64,000 bases of DNA from Scatophagus argus (taxonomy: Eukaryota; Chordata; Actinopteri; Scatophagidae): contig NC_058498.1 in NCBI RefSeq assembly GCF_020382885.2, positions 12,064,501 to 12,128,500 of the forward strand, in the 5' to 3' direction. Below are positions 36,553 through 48,900 of the stretch, in pieces. Position numbers and translations under genes: made by a program. The stretch's first letter is position 1; each line of letters starts with the position of its first letter. A model generated the notes under the pieces. It was not told where the DNA came from, did not search any database, and saw only the letters and a program-made list of their open reading frames with translations.

Positions 36553-37149
36553 TGCCTTAATTACTTCAATGATGTTTTAGTATTTGTTTCATAAAAACAT
36601 TGTTAATTGTTGTTTGAACTGTAAATCTGAATAAATATCAGGAGCACAAGCATATGGTGACTGAATTTTTTTGCAAAGGCAGCTGCTAATAATAAATAGG
36701 TCATTTATAATGGAAGAGCCATTATGCTCATTCCCACACATGCTGAAATAGAATAAGAATCCAAGGGTCAGTCGGTTTCTTCCTATTTATTTTACTGACT
36801 GCAGTCTTGATTCTTCAGAGTAGGCCCAGAGCGTTAAAGAATCAATATCATATGGCAAGTAAAATGTTTTTGAGTCTTGTTAAAATCAATCATATAAGAG
36901 CAAATGTTACAGGAGAGGGTAGTAGTTGTGGTTTCAATGGAAAATGCCTTAAATTCTACTGAAGTATTACAGTACTACAGCACAGCATTACAAAGCCCTG
37001 AAGTCAGAATATTAGACAATGCAGCGATATTCATGTCTGTACATCAAATACGAAGATACAGATGGCAGTTTAGTTTAAATTGAAAAGTACAACGGACATA
37101 TTTTACATTTTTATGCTTTGATTTTTGTACAGATTAACAAAAAAAACAA

Positions 37150-37425
37150 CTCAAAAAACAAAAAAAAAATCCCCCAAAATCCCCATGCCAGGGAGCAAGG
37201 TAAAAGCATCCTGACTGGCAATATTACAAACTGGGACACAGAATATGCACAGTCCAGGACAGAAGGGCTCTGCAGCAGGTGATTAAAACAGCATCATTGG
37301 TACCCACCTACAGAGCATCAGTGTGGCATGGTGAAGGATACAAAAGTGAACATCTATCCCAACCACACCCTGTTCACCGTGCTGCCGTCAGGCAAGCGAT
37401 ACAGAAGTATCTTTCTACCACCAGA
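37150..37425 (+). mobile_element. non-LTR retrotransposon (LINE) 3' coding remnant
   Basis: Frames at about 37275-37410 read LQQVIKTA and, after a frameshift, HTLFTVLPSGKRYRSIF. This is the C-terminal tail seen after the reverse transcriptase of teleost LINEs (KD..HPGHSLF..LPSGRRYRS type). It is short, frameshifted and 5'-truncated. It is joined directly to the Tc1-like sequence on its right. Confidence 0.65.
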
Positions 37426-38290
37426 CATCAGCTCAGAACTGGCAGAAACAGAGGGACCCAGGTACACCTATCTACTATCCAGAGAAGTCTGGCCAGAAGT
37501 GGTCTTCATGGAAGAGTTGCAGCCAAAAAGTCATACCTCCGACATGGAAACAAGGCCAAGCGACTCAACTACGCATGAAAACATAGGAAAGAAAAAATGG
37601 TAGCAGGTACCCCGAACTGATGAGTCAAAATTTGAAATATTTATCTGTAGCAGAAGGCAGTTTGTTTGCCGAAGGGCTGGAGAACAATACAGTAATGAGT
37701 GTTTGCAGGCAACAGTGAAGCATGGTGGAGGTTCCTTGCAGGTTTGGGGCTGCATTTCTGCAAATGGCAAATGCAGATTTGGTTAGGATTAATGGCGTCC
37801 TCAATGCTGAGAAATACAGACAGATACTTATTCCTCATGCAATACCATCAGGGAGGAGTATGATTGGCACCAAATTTATTCTGTAGCAGGAGAACAACCC
37901 CAAACATACAGCCAATGTCCTGGGAGTGATGCTATGGCCACCAAAGAGCCCCGATCTCAATATCATCGAGTCTGTCTGGGATTACATGAACAGACACAAG
38001 GATTTGAGGAAGTTAGTTAGTTCTCCAAGATGTTTGGAACAATCTACCAGCCGAGTTCCTTCAAAAACTGTGTGCAATTGTACCTAGAAGAACTGATGTT
38101 GTTTTGAAGGCAAAGGATGGTCACACCAAATATTGATTTGATTTTAGATTTCTCTTCTGTTAATTCACTGCATTTTGTTAATTAATGAAAATTAAAAACT
38201 ATTAGCACTTCCATTTTTGAAAGCATTCTTAGTTTACAGCATTTTTTCATACCTGCCTAAAACTTGCACAGTATTGTATATGTGCAGAAA
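37426..38290 (+). pseudogene. Tc1-like transposase pseudogene
   Basis: Read across several frame breaks it gives blocks of a Tc1-family transposase: HLSTIQRSLARSGLHGRVA, YLRHGNKAKRLNYA, DESKFEIF (first catalytic Asp), RRAGEQYSNECLQATVKHGG, WPPKSPDLNIIESVWDYM (last catalytic Glu region) and VLKAKDGHTKY near 38130. The 3' end CCTGCCTAAAACTTGCACAG near 38255-38275 matches the family's terminal repeat. The 5' half is replaced by the LINE remnant. Stops and frameshifts make it inactive. Confidence 0.85.
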
Positions 38291-38724
38291 AAATAAAGAA
38301 ATAAATAACTTGAGTTATGATTCACTTGGGTGAAAAAACAATGGCAAAATCCAGATGTACAGTGTCTGGAATGAGATGCTTAATTCTCTAAATTTACACC
38401 GACAATGCTATTTATATTTAAAATACATTAAACAATAAAATTAGAGAAATAAATACACAGAAACACAGTCATGCATGACAGTGGATGTTAAATGACTAAA
38501 TTGGTTTGTATTTGTGCAACCAAAAATGTTTTCTTAGCAGTTTTCTTAGAGTTTGGCCAGCATGATTCAGTGTTAGTCATTCGTACAAAAGAGAAATGGT
38601 TGTTAATAATTGATTTTTATTATTTAGTTTACTAATGATAACTTGCCCCACACTGCAAATTCATTGCAAACAGTTGAAACACTTCCATTTCACAGCTGAT
38701 TCAAAGAGAAATGACATAACATCA

Positions 38725-38741
38725 GTGGTCACCGTGACCAC
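38725..38741. promoter_or_regulatory. perfect oestrogen response element
   Basis: GTGGTCACCGTGACCAC contains the consensus GGTCA-nnn-TGACC (38727-38739) without mismatch, extended by two further complementary bases on each side. It lies 1239 bp upstream of the start codon of the second vitellogenin and about 2.2 kb after the first gene's stop. Vitellogenins are classic oestrogen-receptor targets, so a role in hepatic induction is likely. Binding is inferred, not shown. Confidence 0.75.
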
Positions 38742-39045
38742 AACAAATAAAGGGAGCAAACAGCCACAGTCATGCTGCCCTCTTGTGTGAACTTTGAACT
38801 GGCATCTCAATAATATGATGAGGAGAAGTCAAGGACATTTGCAGTATTCACAATGAGTGCATAGCTCTATTGCAAAAACAAAAATTATCCAATATCCTAA
38901 ATAACAATTGTGTTATTACTTTTTCCCTTTAATTAAAAATGTGGGGTCCAATAAACTTTGGATCAAAGAAAAAATGTCTCAAAGGATGGAAAAAATAAAA
39001 ATTTATTCCAGAGTTAACTCCTGAAATTTACCTTTTTTGTTTACT

Positions 39046-39098
39046 TTTATTTATCTATTATCTATTATATTATTTATCTATCTATCTATTTATCTCTT
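39046..39098. repeat. TATC/TATT-type microsatellite
   Basis: Impure TATC and TATT repeats with an uninterrupted core of about four TCTA units near 39075-39090. Confidence 0.7.
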
Positions 39099-39373
39099 CT
39101 TCTATTATTTTAGTCTCCTGTACTTCTTATAATCTATAATTTACCTGCGGTCTATTTCCTGTAACCTCCTTTTTGTATGTGTAACTTTGTTGACCTGAGC
39201 TGCCTTTGTTTTTGTTGTTGTTCTTTGTTTGTTTATGTTATTATTGCTTTCAAAATTATTGTTACTGACTGTGTGGAAAACTTCCAAGATACACAATATT
39301 TAAGAAGTAGGTAAAATGATCTTGTTTTTATCTTTTGATAAATTGTTTGCATTTCTTCTTTTACAGCCAGCCT

Positions 39374-39433
39374 AGTTCATGCTCGCTTGACTAGGCTGGG
39401 ACTAGTCCCAGCCTAGTCAAGCGAGCATGAACT
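39374..39433. repeat. 60-bp perfect palindrome
   Basis: Arms 39374-39403 and 39404-39433 are exact reverse complements with no spacer (centre GGGACT|AGTCCC). The symmetry stops at both outer bases. A dispersed teleost repeat segment (GATGAAGCCTCTTGGATGAG) begins one base after the right arm and runs to about 39508. The palindrome ends 544 bp before the second vitellogenin ATG. Confidence 0.95.
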
Positions 39434-39508
39434 GATGAAGCCTCTTGGATGAGAGGTGAAACGTCTTCAAAGACAAATAACTAAGTCCAGTTGCATTCGA
39501 TTGAATTT
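39434..39508 (+). repeat. dispersed teleost repeat fragment
   Basis: GATGAAGCCTCTTGGATGAG followed by AGGTGAAACGTCTTC and AAGTCCAGTTGCATTCG. I recognise this as a short unit that recurs in teleost genomes as part of a retroelement tail. It directly abuts the palindrome. Confidence 0.55.
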
Positions 39509-39881
39509 CCTTGAGATAACCATGACCTGGATGAATGAGAATATTCACAGGCTTCTTTTACATAGCAAATAATACTGATGTATTTGCAAGTAAGAACAAT
39601 GCCAAAAAAGGGAGATATTTTCAAACAAAGTAAGGACTGCTGTAGGAAAAGAGCATTTTCTTTTATTACGATGTTGTAAAATGAATTGTGAGAGACAGCA
39701 AACATTTTGAAACACAATGCTTAAATTTGACTTGGCATGTCAGAAGAGAACAAGGTCGGGTGACACTAACTTTTAATCCACTGATACGAGCTCTGTCATC
39801 CCACCACCCATACACAATTTGCTTTAAGCTAATAGGTGAAATAAACTAGATGAAAGCTAACCGATCAAACATGCTGAGGAT

Positions 39882-39889
39882 TATATAAG
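39882..39889 (+). promoter_or_regulatory. TATA box of the second vitellogenin
   Basis: TATATAAG lies 96 bases upstream of the ATG at 39978, predicting a 5' UTR of about 65 bases. It is clearly stronger than the TATA-like sequence of the first vitellogenin. Confidence 0.75.
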
Positions 39890-39977
39890 CCTTCATGACT
39901 TCCTTGTTGACTTTGTCAGCAGAAATTTTTCTTGAATAGGCTGCCTGTGACTGCAGACCTTCACAACCCCATCAGCC

Positions 39978-42900
39978 ATGAGAGTGGTTGTGCTTGCCCT
40001 GACTCTAGCCATTGTGGGTGAGTATGGCTTTTGGGTGACTGAATTTTAAATGACTTTTTCAAAGGAACAACTTAAAGTTAAATGTTGATTGTGACACACT
40101 AGATCAAGGAGGTTACCATATTACTTTTCTACGTTTTGATTTAAATAACATATCACATATTTTTTCCATTACCAGTGTTCTTTTTTAGAGGAGAAGTGTA
40201 CTTTACTTGACAGTAGACTTTACTTCACCATTACTTAGATATAAGGGAAATGACTATTCTTATTCTGGAACTATAGCAATATAGCAAATAGCACATAGTT
40301 CAGCCTAACTTGTCAATGTTTCCAGTGATCCTACTTTTAAAAGTCAGATTATGACCTGAGAGCTTGCTATATTACATACATACATTATATAAACGATTCA
40401 GTTCTTAACCCTACCTGTGCATTCATTGCGTTTTCTAATTTTAGGGAATTTACAATAGAATATCATTGCATTGCAATGTAACAAAGCATTCTAAATGTTT
40501 AAAACTATATTTGATAGTTTCACCATTTACTTGATGGGTTATTCATATCTTTTTAATTTAATTTCAGCTGGTCAACATCATAACCTTGGTAAGTTCACTA
40601 CTTTATCATAATTTTAAAGGATTTTTTTTTCCAATCAGTATGGAAACCCATAAATAATGGGGTACACATTGCGATATTTACCAGCTTAAGTAGCCTGACT
40701 GTGAGTTATTCTAATAAAATCTATTTCATAATTTATGGTTCTTATGATGTCATTTATACCTCAGACAGTTTTAGTGATAAGTGAATAGTTCTCTCTAGAA
40801 ACGAAAGTAAAATTATTCTTGCAGTTCCAGAGTTTACTGCTGGTAAGACTTACATGTACAAGTATGAGACACTGATCTTGGGTGGCCTGCCAGAGGAAAG
40901 TTTGGCAAAAGTTGGGCTCAAAGTTAGCAGCAAAGTTCTCATCAGTACTGCAGCTGAAAATATATACATGCTGAAGGTAAGGATAAAAAAAATCACCTTC
41001 AAGAAACTTTTGACTTGATCTTTTCACTTGCAAACTTCCCTATAATAAATTTTATTTTACACTTCAGCTTGTGGAACCTGAGCTCTACGAGTTCAGTGGC
41101 ATCTGGCCTAAGGACCCTTTAATTCCAGCAACCAAGCTGTCTACAGCCCTTGCAACTCAGCTCATGACTCCCATCAAGTTTGAGTATGCCAGTGGTGTTG
41201 TTGGAAAAGTGTTCGCCCCTGAGGGAATCTCAACAATGGTGCTGAACATTTACAGAGGTATCCTGAATGTCCTTCAGCTCAACATCAAGAAGACACAGAA
41301 CGTCTACGAGTTGCAGGAGGTTTGTCAAAGTGTCCAGTATTGACTGTAAATTGAAAGTTGAATATCCTGAGTAAACATATGCTTTTCTCATTAGGTGGGA
41401 GCTCAGGGTTTGTGCAAGACCCTCTATGCCATCACTGAAGATGAAAAGACTGATCGCATCCTCTTGACAAAGACCAGGGACCTGAACCACTGTCAGGAGA
41501 AGATCATGAAGGATATGGGGTTGGCATACACTGAAAAATGTGCTAAATGCCAGCAGGTTGGTTCAAACACATTTTGTGATTTTGTGTCAGACATACATCT
41601 ACAAAAGGAGAAAGTGTTGCGTGATTAAGTAACTATCGGTATGTGGTTCACCTTTGCAGGATTCAAAGAACCTGAAAGGAGCAACATCATACAACTACAT
41701 CTTGAAGCCAGTTGCTAGTGGTGTCCTGATCCTGGAGGCAGCTGTCAATGAGCTGATCCAGTTCTCACCTTTCACTGAGATGAATGGAGCTGCTCAAATG
41801 CAGACAAAGTATGCCATTAGATACTAAGAATGGAATAATGGCAGTGTTTGAATTTAACAGAGCTGCAAATTAACTGTTTTCACATTACTTTCAAGACAAT
41901 CCTTGGTATTCCTTGAGATTAAGAGGGCCCCTATTTTACCCATTGAAGCTCAGTACCTTCACCGTGGATCTCTGAAGTATGAGTTTAGCACTGAGCTTCT
42001 GCAGACACCCATTCAGCTCATCAAGATCAACAATGTACAGGCCCAGGTAATGTTTCAGACTACTTCAAAATATCACTGAAGTCATGACTGACTAGCTATA
42101 TTAAATGACTTTTCTTTCAATCCCATGCTTTTAGATTATAGAGATTCTGAATCATATGGTTACCCATAATATGGAGAGAGTCCATGAGGATGCCCCGCTC
42201 AAGTTTCTGGAACTCATTCAGCTCCTCCGTGCAGCTCGTTTTGAGGACCTGGAAATGCTCTGGAGCCAATACAGAACCAAAGCTGCCTACAGGTGAGTTA
42301 GAGTATATGAACATTTGAATCATAGAATTCACTCAATGAATTTTCATGTTACAGGCAGTGGATCCTGGATGCCATCCCTGCCATCGGAACTCCTGCTGTT
42401 CTGAGATTCATCAAGGAGAAATTCATGGTCGATGACCTGACGTTTGCTGAGGCAGCTCAAGCTTTCCTTGCCTCTATTCAAATGGTGACAGCAAACACTG
42501 AGGCCATCAAGCTCATTGAGGTGCATAAACCACAAAGCAAGTTACTCTGTTAGTAAGAAGAATGGAGATATGGCAAATATCTGATTGTCATGCTTTTCTA
42601 GTCCCTGGCAGTCAACAGCAAAGTAGCGGAATACCCAGCTCTGCGTGAGATCATCCTCCTAGGCTATGGTACAATGATTTCAAAATACTGCGCTGAGATG
42701 GCTGTCTGCCCTGCAGAACTCATAAGGGTGATACAACTTTGATCTTTTTGAATTATTTGAATCTTTTCTGCACATTTCTAAAAAGGATGTTTCATTTTCA
42801 TTTTCTCATTTCCCCCAACAGCCCATACAGGACCTCCTTGCAGAGGCTGTTGCTAAAGATGAGACCCAGGACATCATCCTGTTTCTTAAGGTTTTGGGTA

Positions 42901-45900
42901 ATGCTGGCCATCCTACTAGCCTCAAGCCAATAACAAAGATCCTGCCCATACATGGCACTGCAGCTGCATCTCTGCCTACCAGAGTCCATGTTGATGCTAT
43001 CATGGCTTTGAGGAGCATTGCAAGGAAGGAGCCCAGAATGGTGAATTCTCAACACAAAAGAGTATTTCAAACAACTCTAGTTTTTACTTAGAACTACAAA
43101 GCGAGTTTGCTTTCTCTTGTAAACTAGATCCAGGAATTGGTTCTTCAGCTCTACATGGACAAGGCTCTTCATCCAGAGCTTCGCATGCTTGCCTGCATCG
43201 TTCTGTTTGAGACAAGGCCTGCAATTGGTTTGGTGACAACCATTGCCAATATTGTGAAGAGAGAGGAGAATTTGCAGGTAGCAAGCTTCACCTATTCTCA
43301 TATGAAGTCCCTAACCAGGAGCACTGCAGCTATCCATGCCCCAATGTAAGAGCACCCTCTGATCCCCAATAATCATCAAGTCCATCTGCTGATGTCTTCT
43401 TATTCAGCTCTTTATTGTTTCCATTGCAGCGCTGCTGCTTGCAACGTAGCCATAAAACTCTTGAGCCCAAGACTAGGCAGACTGAGTTTGCGTTTCAGCA
43501 AAGCCATCCACATGGATGTCTACAACAGTAAGGCTAATGTCATCTGGTTTAAGTTACCAAAGTTGTTTTTCCCATAACATCACCTAACTGCATCTCATCA
43601 AACTCTTCTAGATCCCTTGATGCTTGGTGCTGCTGCCAGCGCTTTTTACATCAATGATGCTGCCACCATTCTGCCCAGAGCTGTTGTAGCCAAGACGAGC
43701 GTATACCTTGCTGGAGCTGCTGCTGATGTTCTGGAGGTAAAACAAAGAGAAACGGTCCTCTAAAGTATTCGATCACTCATTTGAAAATTTAATTATGTTG
43801 AATTTTTCCTAGTTTGGAGTAAGAACTGAGGGACTCCAGGAGGCTCTTCTGAAAAACCCTGCTCTCAATGATAATGCTGACAGGATGACCAAGATGAAGC
43901 GTGTCATTAAGGCTGTAAGCAATGAAACACAACAAAGTCGCAAATACAAGGACAAGATAGCGTACAATACTACACAATGAAACACAGCAAGTTATCAATA
44001 ACATAGATTGTGTGCTCATGTTTCCACAGCTCTCTCAGTTGCGATCTCTGCCCACCAATACACCTCTGGCCTCTATCTATGTCAAATTCTTTGGACAAGA
44101 ACTTGCCTTTGCCAACATTGACAAAGCCCTGATTGACCAGGCCATTGCAGTAGGATTCAAATGTCTACTCTAAGACCAATTTCATAACAAATTGTTTATC
44201 TTTTTTGTTTGTTTGTTTGTTTGTTTTTTTCAAGGCACAATAGTCATGATAAATTTTTCCCTACAGCTTGCCACTAGTCCCTCCATTCAGACAATGGGTA
44301 AGAACGCCATCAGGGCTCTGCTATCTGGTGCTTCCTTCCACTTTGTTAAGCCTGTCCTGGCCACTGAGGTGAGGCGTATCCTGCCTACTGCTGCTGGTCT
44401 TCCAGTGGAGCTCAGCCTGTACACTGCTGCCGTGGCAGCCGCAGCTATTCAAGGTTAACAGAAACTGAAAAACACAGCCAAAATTAAGCATGTATCAGGT
44501 CTAATTTAACCCACTCATCTAGTTTACCTTAATATTACCTTATAAAGTTGAATATCAACATGTGTACCAAACACATTCTTTGCAAACTCATAAAAGTGTC
44601 ATGTCTACATATCACTGTTTTCCCATGAAAAAAGAAATTAGTAAGTATTATGGTAAGTGGTGACACATGGATTTATTTGTTCTCTTAGCCAAAGCCACCA
44701 CAACACCAGCTCTGCCAGAAAACTTTCTTTTTGCACACCTTCTGAAGACAGACATTCAGCTCGAGACTGAGATCAGACCAAGGTAGGTACAACTAAAACT
44801 AAAATAAAGCGCAAAATATATCACATCATGGAAAGTAACATAGAAATCTGTCCTCCTAGTGTTGCTGTGAACACATTTGCTGTCATGGGGGTAAACACCG
44901 CCTTAATCCAGGCTGCCATGCTATCAAGAGCTAAATTGAACTCCATTGTGCCAGCCAAAATCGCTGCAAGACTTAATGTCAACGAGGGCCACTTCAAGTT
45001 TGACGTCCTGCCTGTTTATGTGCCTGAACATGTTGCAGCTGTGCAGTAAGCTTGGCCTTTTTCACTCAAAAATACGAAACTTCTAACATGCATTTATCTT
45101 AAGATCCTTCGTGATTAAGCTTTTTTTTTCTTTCCACAGCGTTGAGACTTTAGCTATAGCAAGAAATATTGAGGATCTTGCTGCTGCAAGAATCACACCC
45201 ATAATCCCTGCCCAGGTCATGCAGCCCATCTCTTTGGAGGCTCTCACATCCAAGATTACTTCATCTGCTGCTGCAAGTTTGGTGAGCATTAAATGTTGTC
45301 TATTAAGATAGCTATAACAGTATCTACATTTACAATATAATCAATATATCTTTCTTTTCATAGCCACAATCCGCAGAGGTTGTTAACCAAGTCGTGGCAG
45401 ATGCCAAGCCCATTATAAAACGCAAAGCAGCTCAGTTTGAGAAGAAGTATTGTGCTAAAGCTGTAGCCGTTGGACTGAAGGGCTGTTTAAAGGTTGCCAC
45501 TGAAAATGCCGCTTTCATCAGGGACATTGCCCTGTACAAAATGGCTGGAAGACACACAGTTGCTCTTTCTTTCACACCAAGTGAGTATTGAGAGCACAAT
45601 GTTTGCAGTGTGCACAAAGCGATTGTTAATGTCATTACTTAATGATACATTTCAGTTGAAGGGGAAGTCATTGAGAGACTGGAGATGGAGATTCAAGTTG
45701 GACCAAAGGCGGCAGAGAAGCTCATTAAACAGATCAGTCTGAGTGAGGAAGAAGTTGTTGAGGGAAGGCCCGTCTTGATGAAGCTAAGGAAAATCCTGGC
45801 TCCTGGTCTGAGGAATAGCTCCTCACCCTTCCCTTCTAGCTCCAGCAGCTCTCCCTCAAGGGTGAGCTCAAGGTCTTCTTCCAGCTCCTCAGCTCGTGTC

Positions 45901-48900
45901 AGCAGCAAGGCCATTGATGTAGCTGTTCCAACCACAAGACTTTATACCAGCAGCATTAGCAGCAGGAGCAGCAGGAGCAGGAGCAGAAGCAGCAGTAGCA
46001 GCAGCAGTAGACTCAGTTCCTCCAGATCTATGAGCAGATCCTCCACATCCAGCTCCGCATCTAGCCTGGCATCACTCTTCAGTGCCAGCTCAAGTTCTTC
46101 TCGCTCCAGTGCACATCTTTCACAGGTAAACATACTGAAGATTGTTTTGTGATTTCTTCTTATCTACATATCACAATAAGCATGGGATCTCAAAAATATT
46201 TCCTCTGAACAGCGAGTGATTTATCGCCACAAGTTCCAGAAGAACCACAAGAAGCAGGTACACTTCAAACAGTGACAATGTATTGTACAGTTGAAATAAT
46301 TTTTTATCTTATGTTGTTTTATTCTAGCCTTTAGCTTCCACACTTTACTGTTGTAGGCTTTAATTTCTCAAGCCACCTCAGCAGCATTTTCCAGGAGCAG
46401 AAGCAGCGCATCAAGCTTTGAGGCAATCTACAGACGGGTGAATCACAGTCATCTTAATTACAGAAATAATCATTTTTCATATCTATTCACTGATAGATTT
46501 GTTAGTGAAGTCATATGAATTAACCCTGATTGTTCCTACAGAACAAATTCCTTGGCAACGAGGTAGCTCCAACCGTTGCCATCATCTTCCGTGCTATCAG
46601 AGCTGACAGAAAGATGCAGGGATACCAACTGGCAGTCTATCTGGACAAACCTACCACCAGACTCCAGATTATTCTGGCAGCCTTGGCTGCTGAAAACAAC
46701 TGGAAATTCTGCGCTGATGGAGTTCTGCTTAGCAAGCACAAAGTCACAGTAAGTCACTGTCTTGTTTATAAATCTTAGGACATAATATAAAAGGCACAAT
46801 TAACTATCAGCTGCGTTATTGTCACATCCACTGTCTGTCAATAGGCTAAGTTTGCTTGGGGAGCAGAATGCAAGCAGTATGACATCATGATCACAGCAGA
46901 GACTGGTCTCGTTGGTCCAAGTCCGGCAGCTCGCCTCAGAGTAGCCTGGAATGAACTGCCTTCTGCTTTAAAACGCTATGCCAAGAAGTATGAAAGCTCA
47001 TACAGACTGTCTTGAGCCTAATGACATGCAATATAGACTAACATGTATGATATTTGGTAATTCTTTTGCAGGATGTATGATTACATTCCTGCTTCCATGA
47101 TGGCTGACTTAATTCAAGGAAAAGATGAAAACAGCGTCTCACAACTCTCATTTACAGTGGTTGCCACGTCTGACAGGACCCTCGACCTCATCTGGAAAAC
47201 ACCAACAGTATGAATAATTAAGCTGTTCACTTTTAATATAAAGTTATAGTTGTTTTTACAGTTTCTGCACATTGTTTCTAAAAATGGTGAATTTTTCTAT
47301 CAACAGCATACCATCTATAAGCTGGCTTTACATCTTCCCATCGCTCTCCCTCTTGATGAGATCAGAGGTCTTACCCCCTTCGATGGCCTTGCAGATAAAG
47401 CCCACTATTTGTTTGCCAAGGCTGGTGCAGGTAATGGATGATCTTATTCTAAGTAATAATGATAGTAATAATTATTATTATTATTATAAGGATAACTTTA
47501 TTTATTTCTCAGCCAATGTTACAAAGTGCTTCCTAGAACAAAAAGACCTTTTATGGGTAAAGATCCATAAATTACGCAAATAAAGAAATCAACAATTAAA
47601 CCGAGCTTAAGGGCAGTCGACAAAAATCACATAAAATGAGGGAAAGCTCTCCAAAAGAGACAGATAAAAGACCTCTCCACAAGGTAGACTACGTATGGGC
47701 TTGTGGTTAGCTAACAGTTCAGATAAATGGTATGGAGACAGGCCATAAACAAATTCAACAGCAAGATCTTCAAATAAATTCTTAAGTGTACATTATGCTA
47801 AACAGGTGTAATTTGGTCTCTTGTCTTGTGTGCCAGCTAATTAAATACTTATTCCTCTTCACAGCCGAATGTAGCTTCAGCAAAGGCACACTGACCACGT
47901 TCAACAACAGGAGATACAAGAATGAAATGCCATTATCTTGCTACCAAGTTCTGGCACAGGATTGCACTGATGAGCTGAAATTCTTTGTTCTGCTGAAGAA
48001 GGACCACATTGAACAGAACCATATCAATGTGAAAATTGCTGACATGTGAGTGTCCATTAAAAGCAAGAATGAAACTGTGGTTTTCATCCACAAGCTGACA
48101 ACACTTTTTATTCCTGAACTTGTAGTGATATTGACCTGTACCCGAAGAACTATGACGTGATTGTGAAGGTCAATGGAAGGGAAATACCAATCAGCAACTT
48201 GCCATACCAGCATCCCACAGGTTTCTATACACATTCATCCCACTTACAAGATGTTGCACTTTAGTAGCAACCTGCGGTTAAATACTGCGAACTACACATC
48301 ATAGTCCAAATACCCCAAAGTTATTTTATTTATTTATTTTTGCATGTACTTAAACTGGCGAGAACAAATGATTATGATCCTTTTTTTGTTCTTACAGCTA
48401 AAATTCAGATCAGGCCAAACGGTGAAGGAATCTCTGTATACGCTCCAAGCCTTGGATTGCATGAAGTCTACTTTGACAAGTCCTCATGGAAGGTAAATGA
48501 AATTTTAATCATGGATAATTTAAGAATAGATGAAAAATTAACATATTTCAGGGTTTAAAAACTAGAAAAGACAGATTGGACAGAGATAGGCTGTAATGTC
48601 TCATTTGATATTGCAGGTTAAAGTTGTGGACTGGATGAAAGGACAGGCTTGTGGTATCTGTGGAAGGGCTGATGGGGAAGTCAGACAGGAGTATCGCACA
48701 CCCAATGGACGTGTGACCAAGAACGCAGTCAGCTACGTTCATTCCTGGGTTCTGCCAGCTGAGAGCTGCAGGGACACCACCGGTGAGACACTAATTCCTT
48801 ATGGAATTAGTTTTACAACAACATATTTTTCAGAAGAAGAAAAAAAAAAAAAAATGCTTTCACCCTATTTTCAAAACAATAGTTATATTACTGCATTTGG

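Larger units (their letters stand above)
36553..39977. other. intergenic region between the two vitellogenins
   Basis: A 3.4-kb spacer. It holds the 3' end of the first gene (poly(A) signal 36630-36635), a LINE remnant joined to a Tc1-like remnant (37150-38290), a perfect oestrogen response element (38725-38741), a TATC-type microsatellite (39046-39098), a 60-bp palindrome with dispersed-repeat flank (39374-39508) and the TATA box of the second gene. No other gene was seen. Confidence 0.8.

Noticed and set aside
39752-39765. AGGTCGGGTGACAC as a second oestrogen response element near vtgAa
   Set aside because: The half-sites are one base too close and the right half is imperfect; listed here only because of its position 213 bp before the ATG.
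45942-46133. Poly-Leu minus-strand frame opposite vtgAa phosvitin
   Set aside because: Antisense shadow of Ser/Arg repeats; no splice sites or start context of its own.
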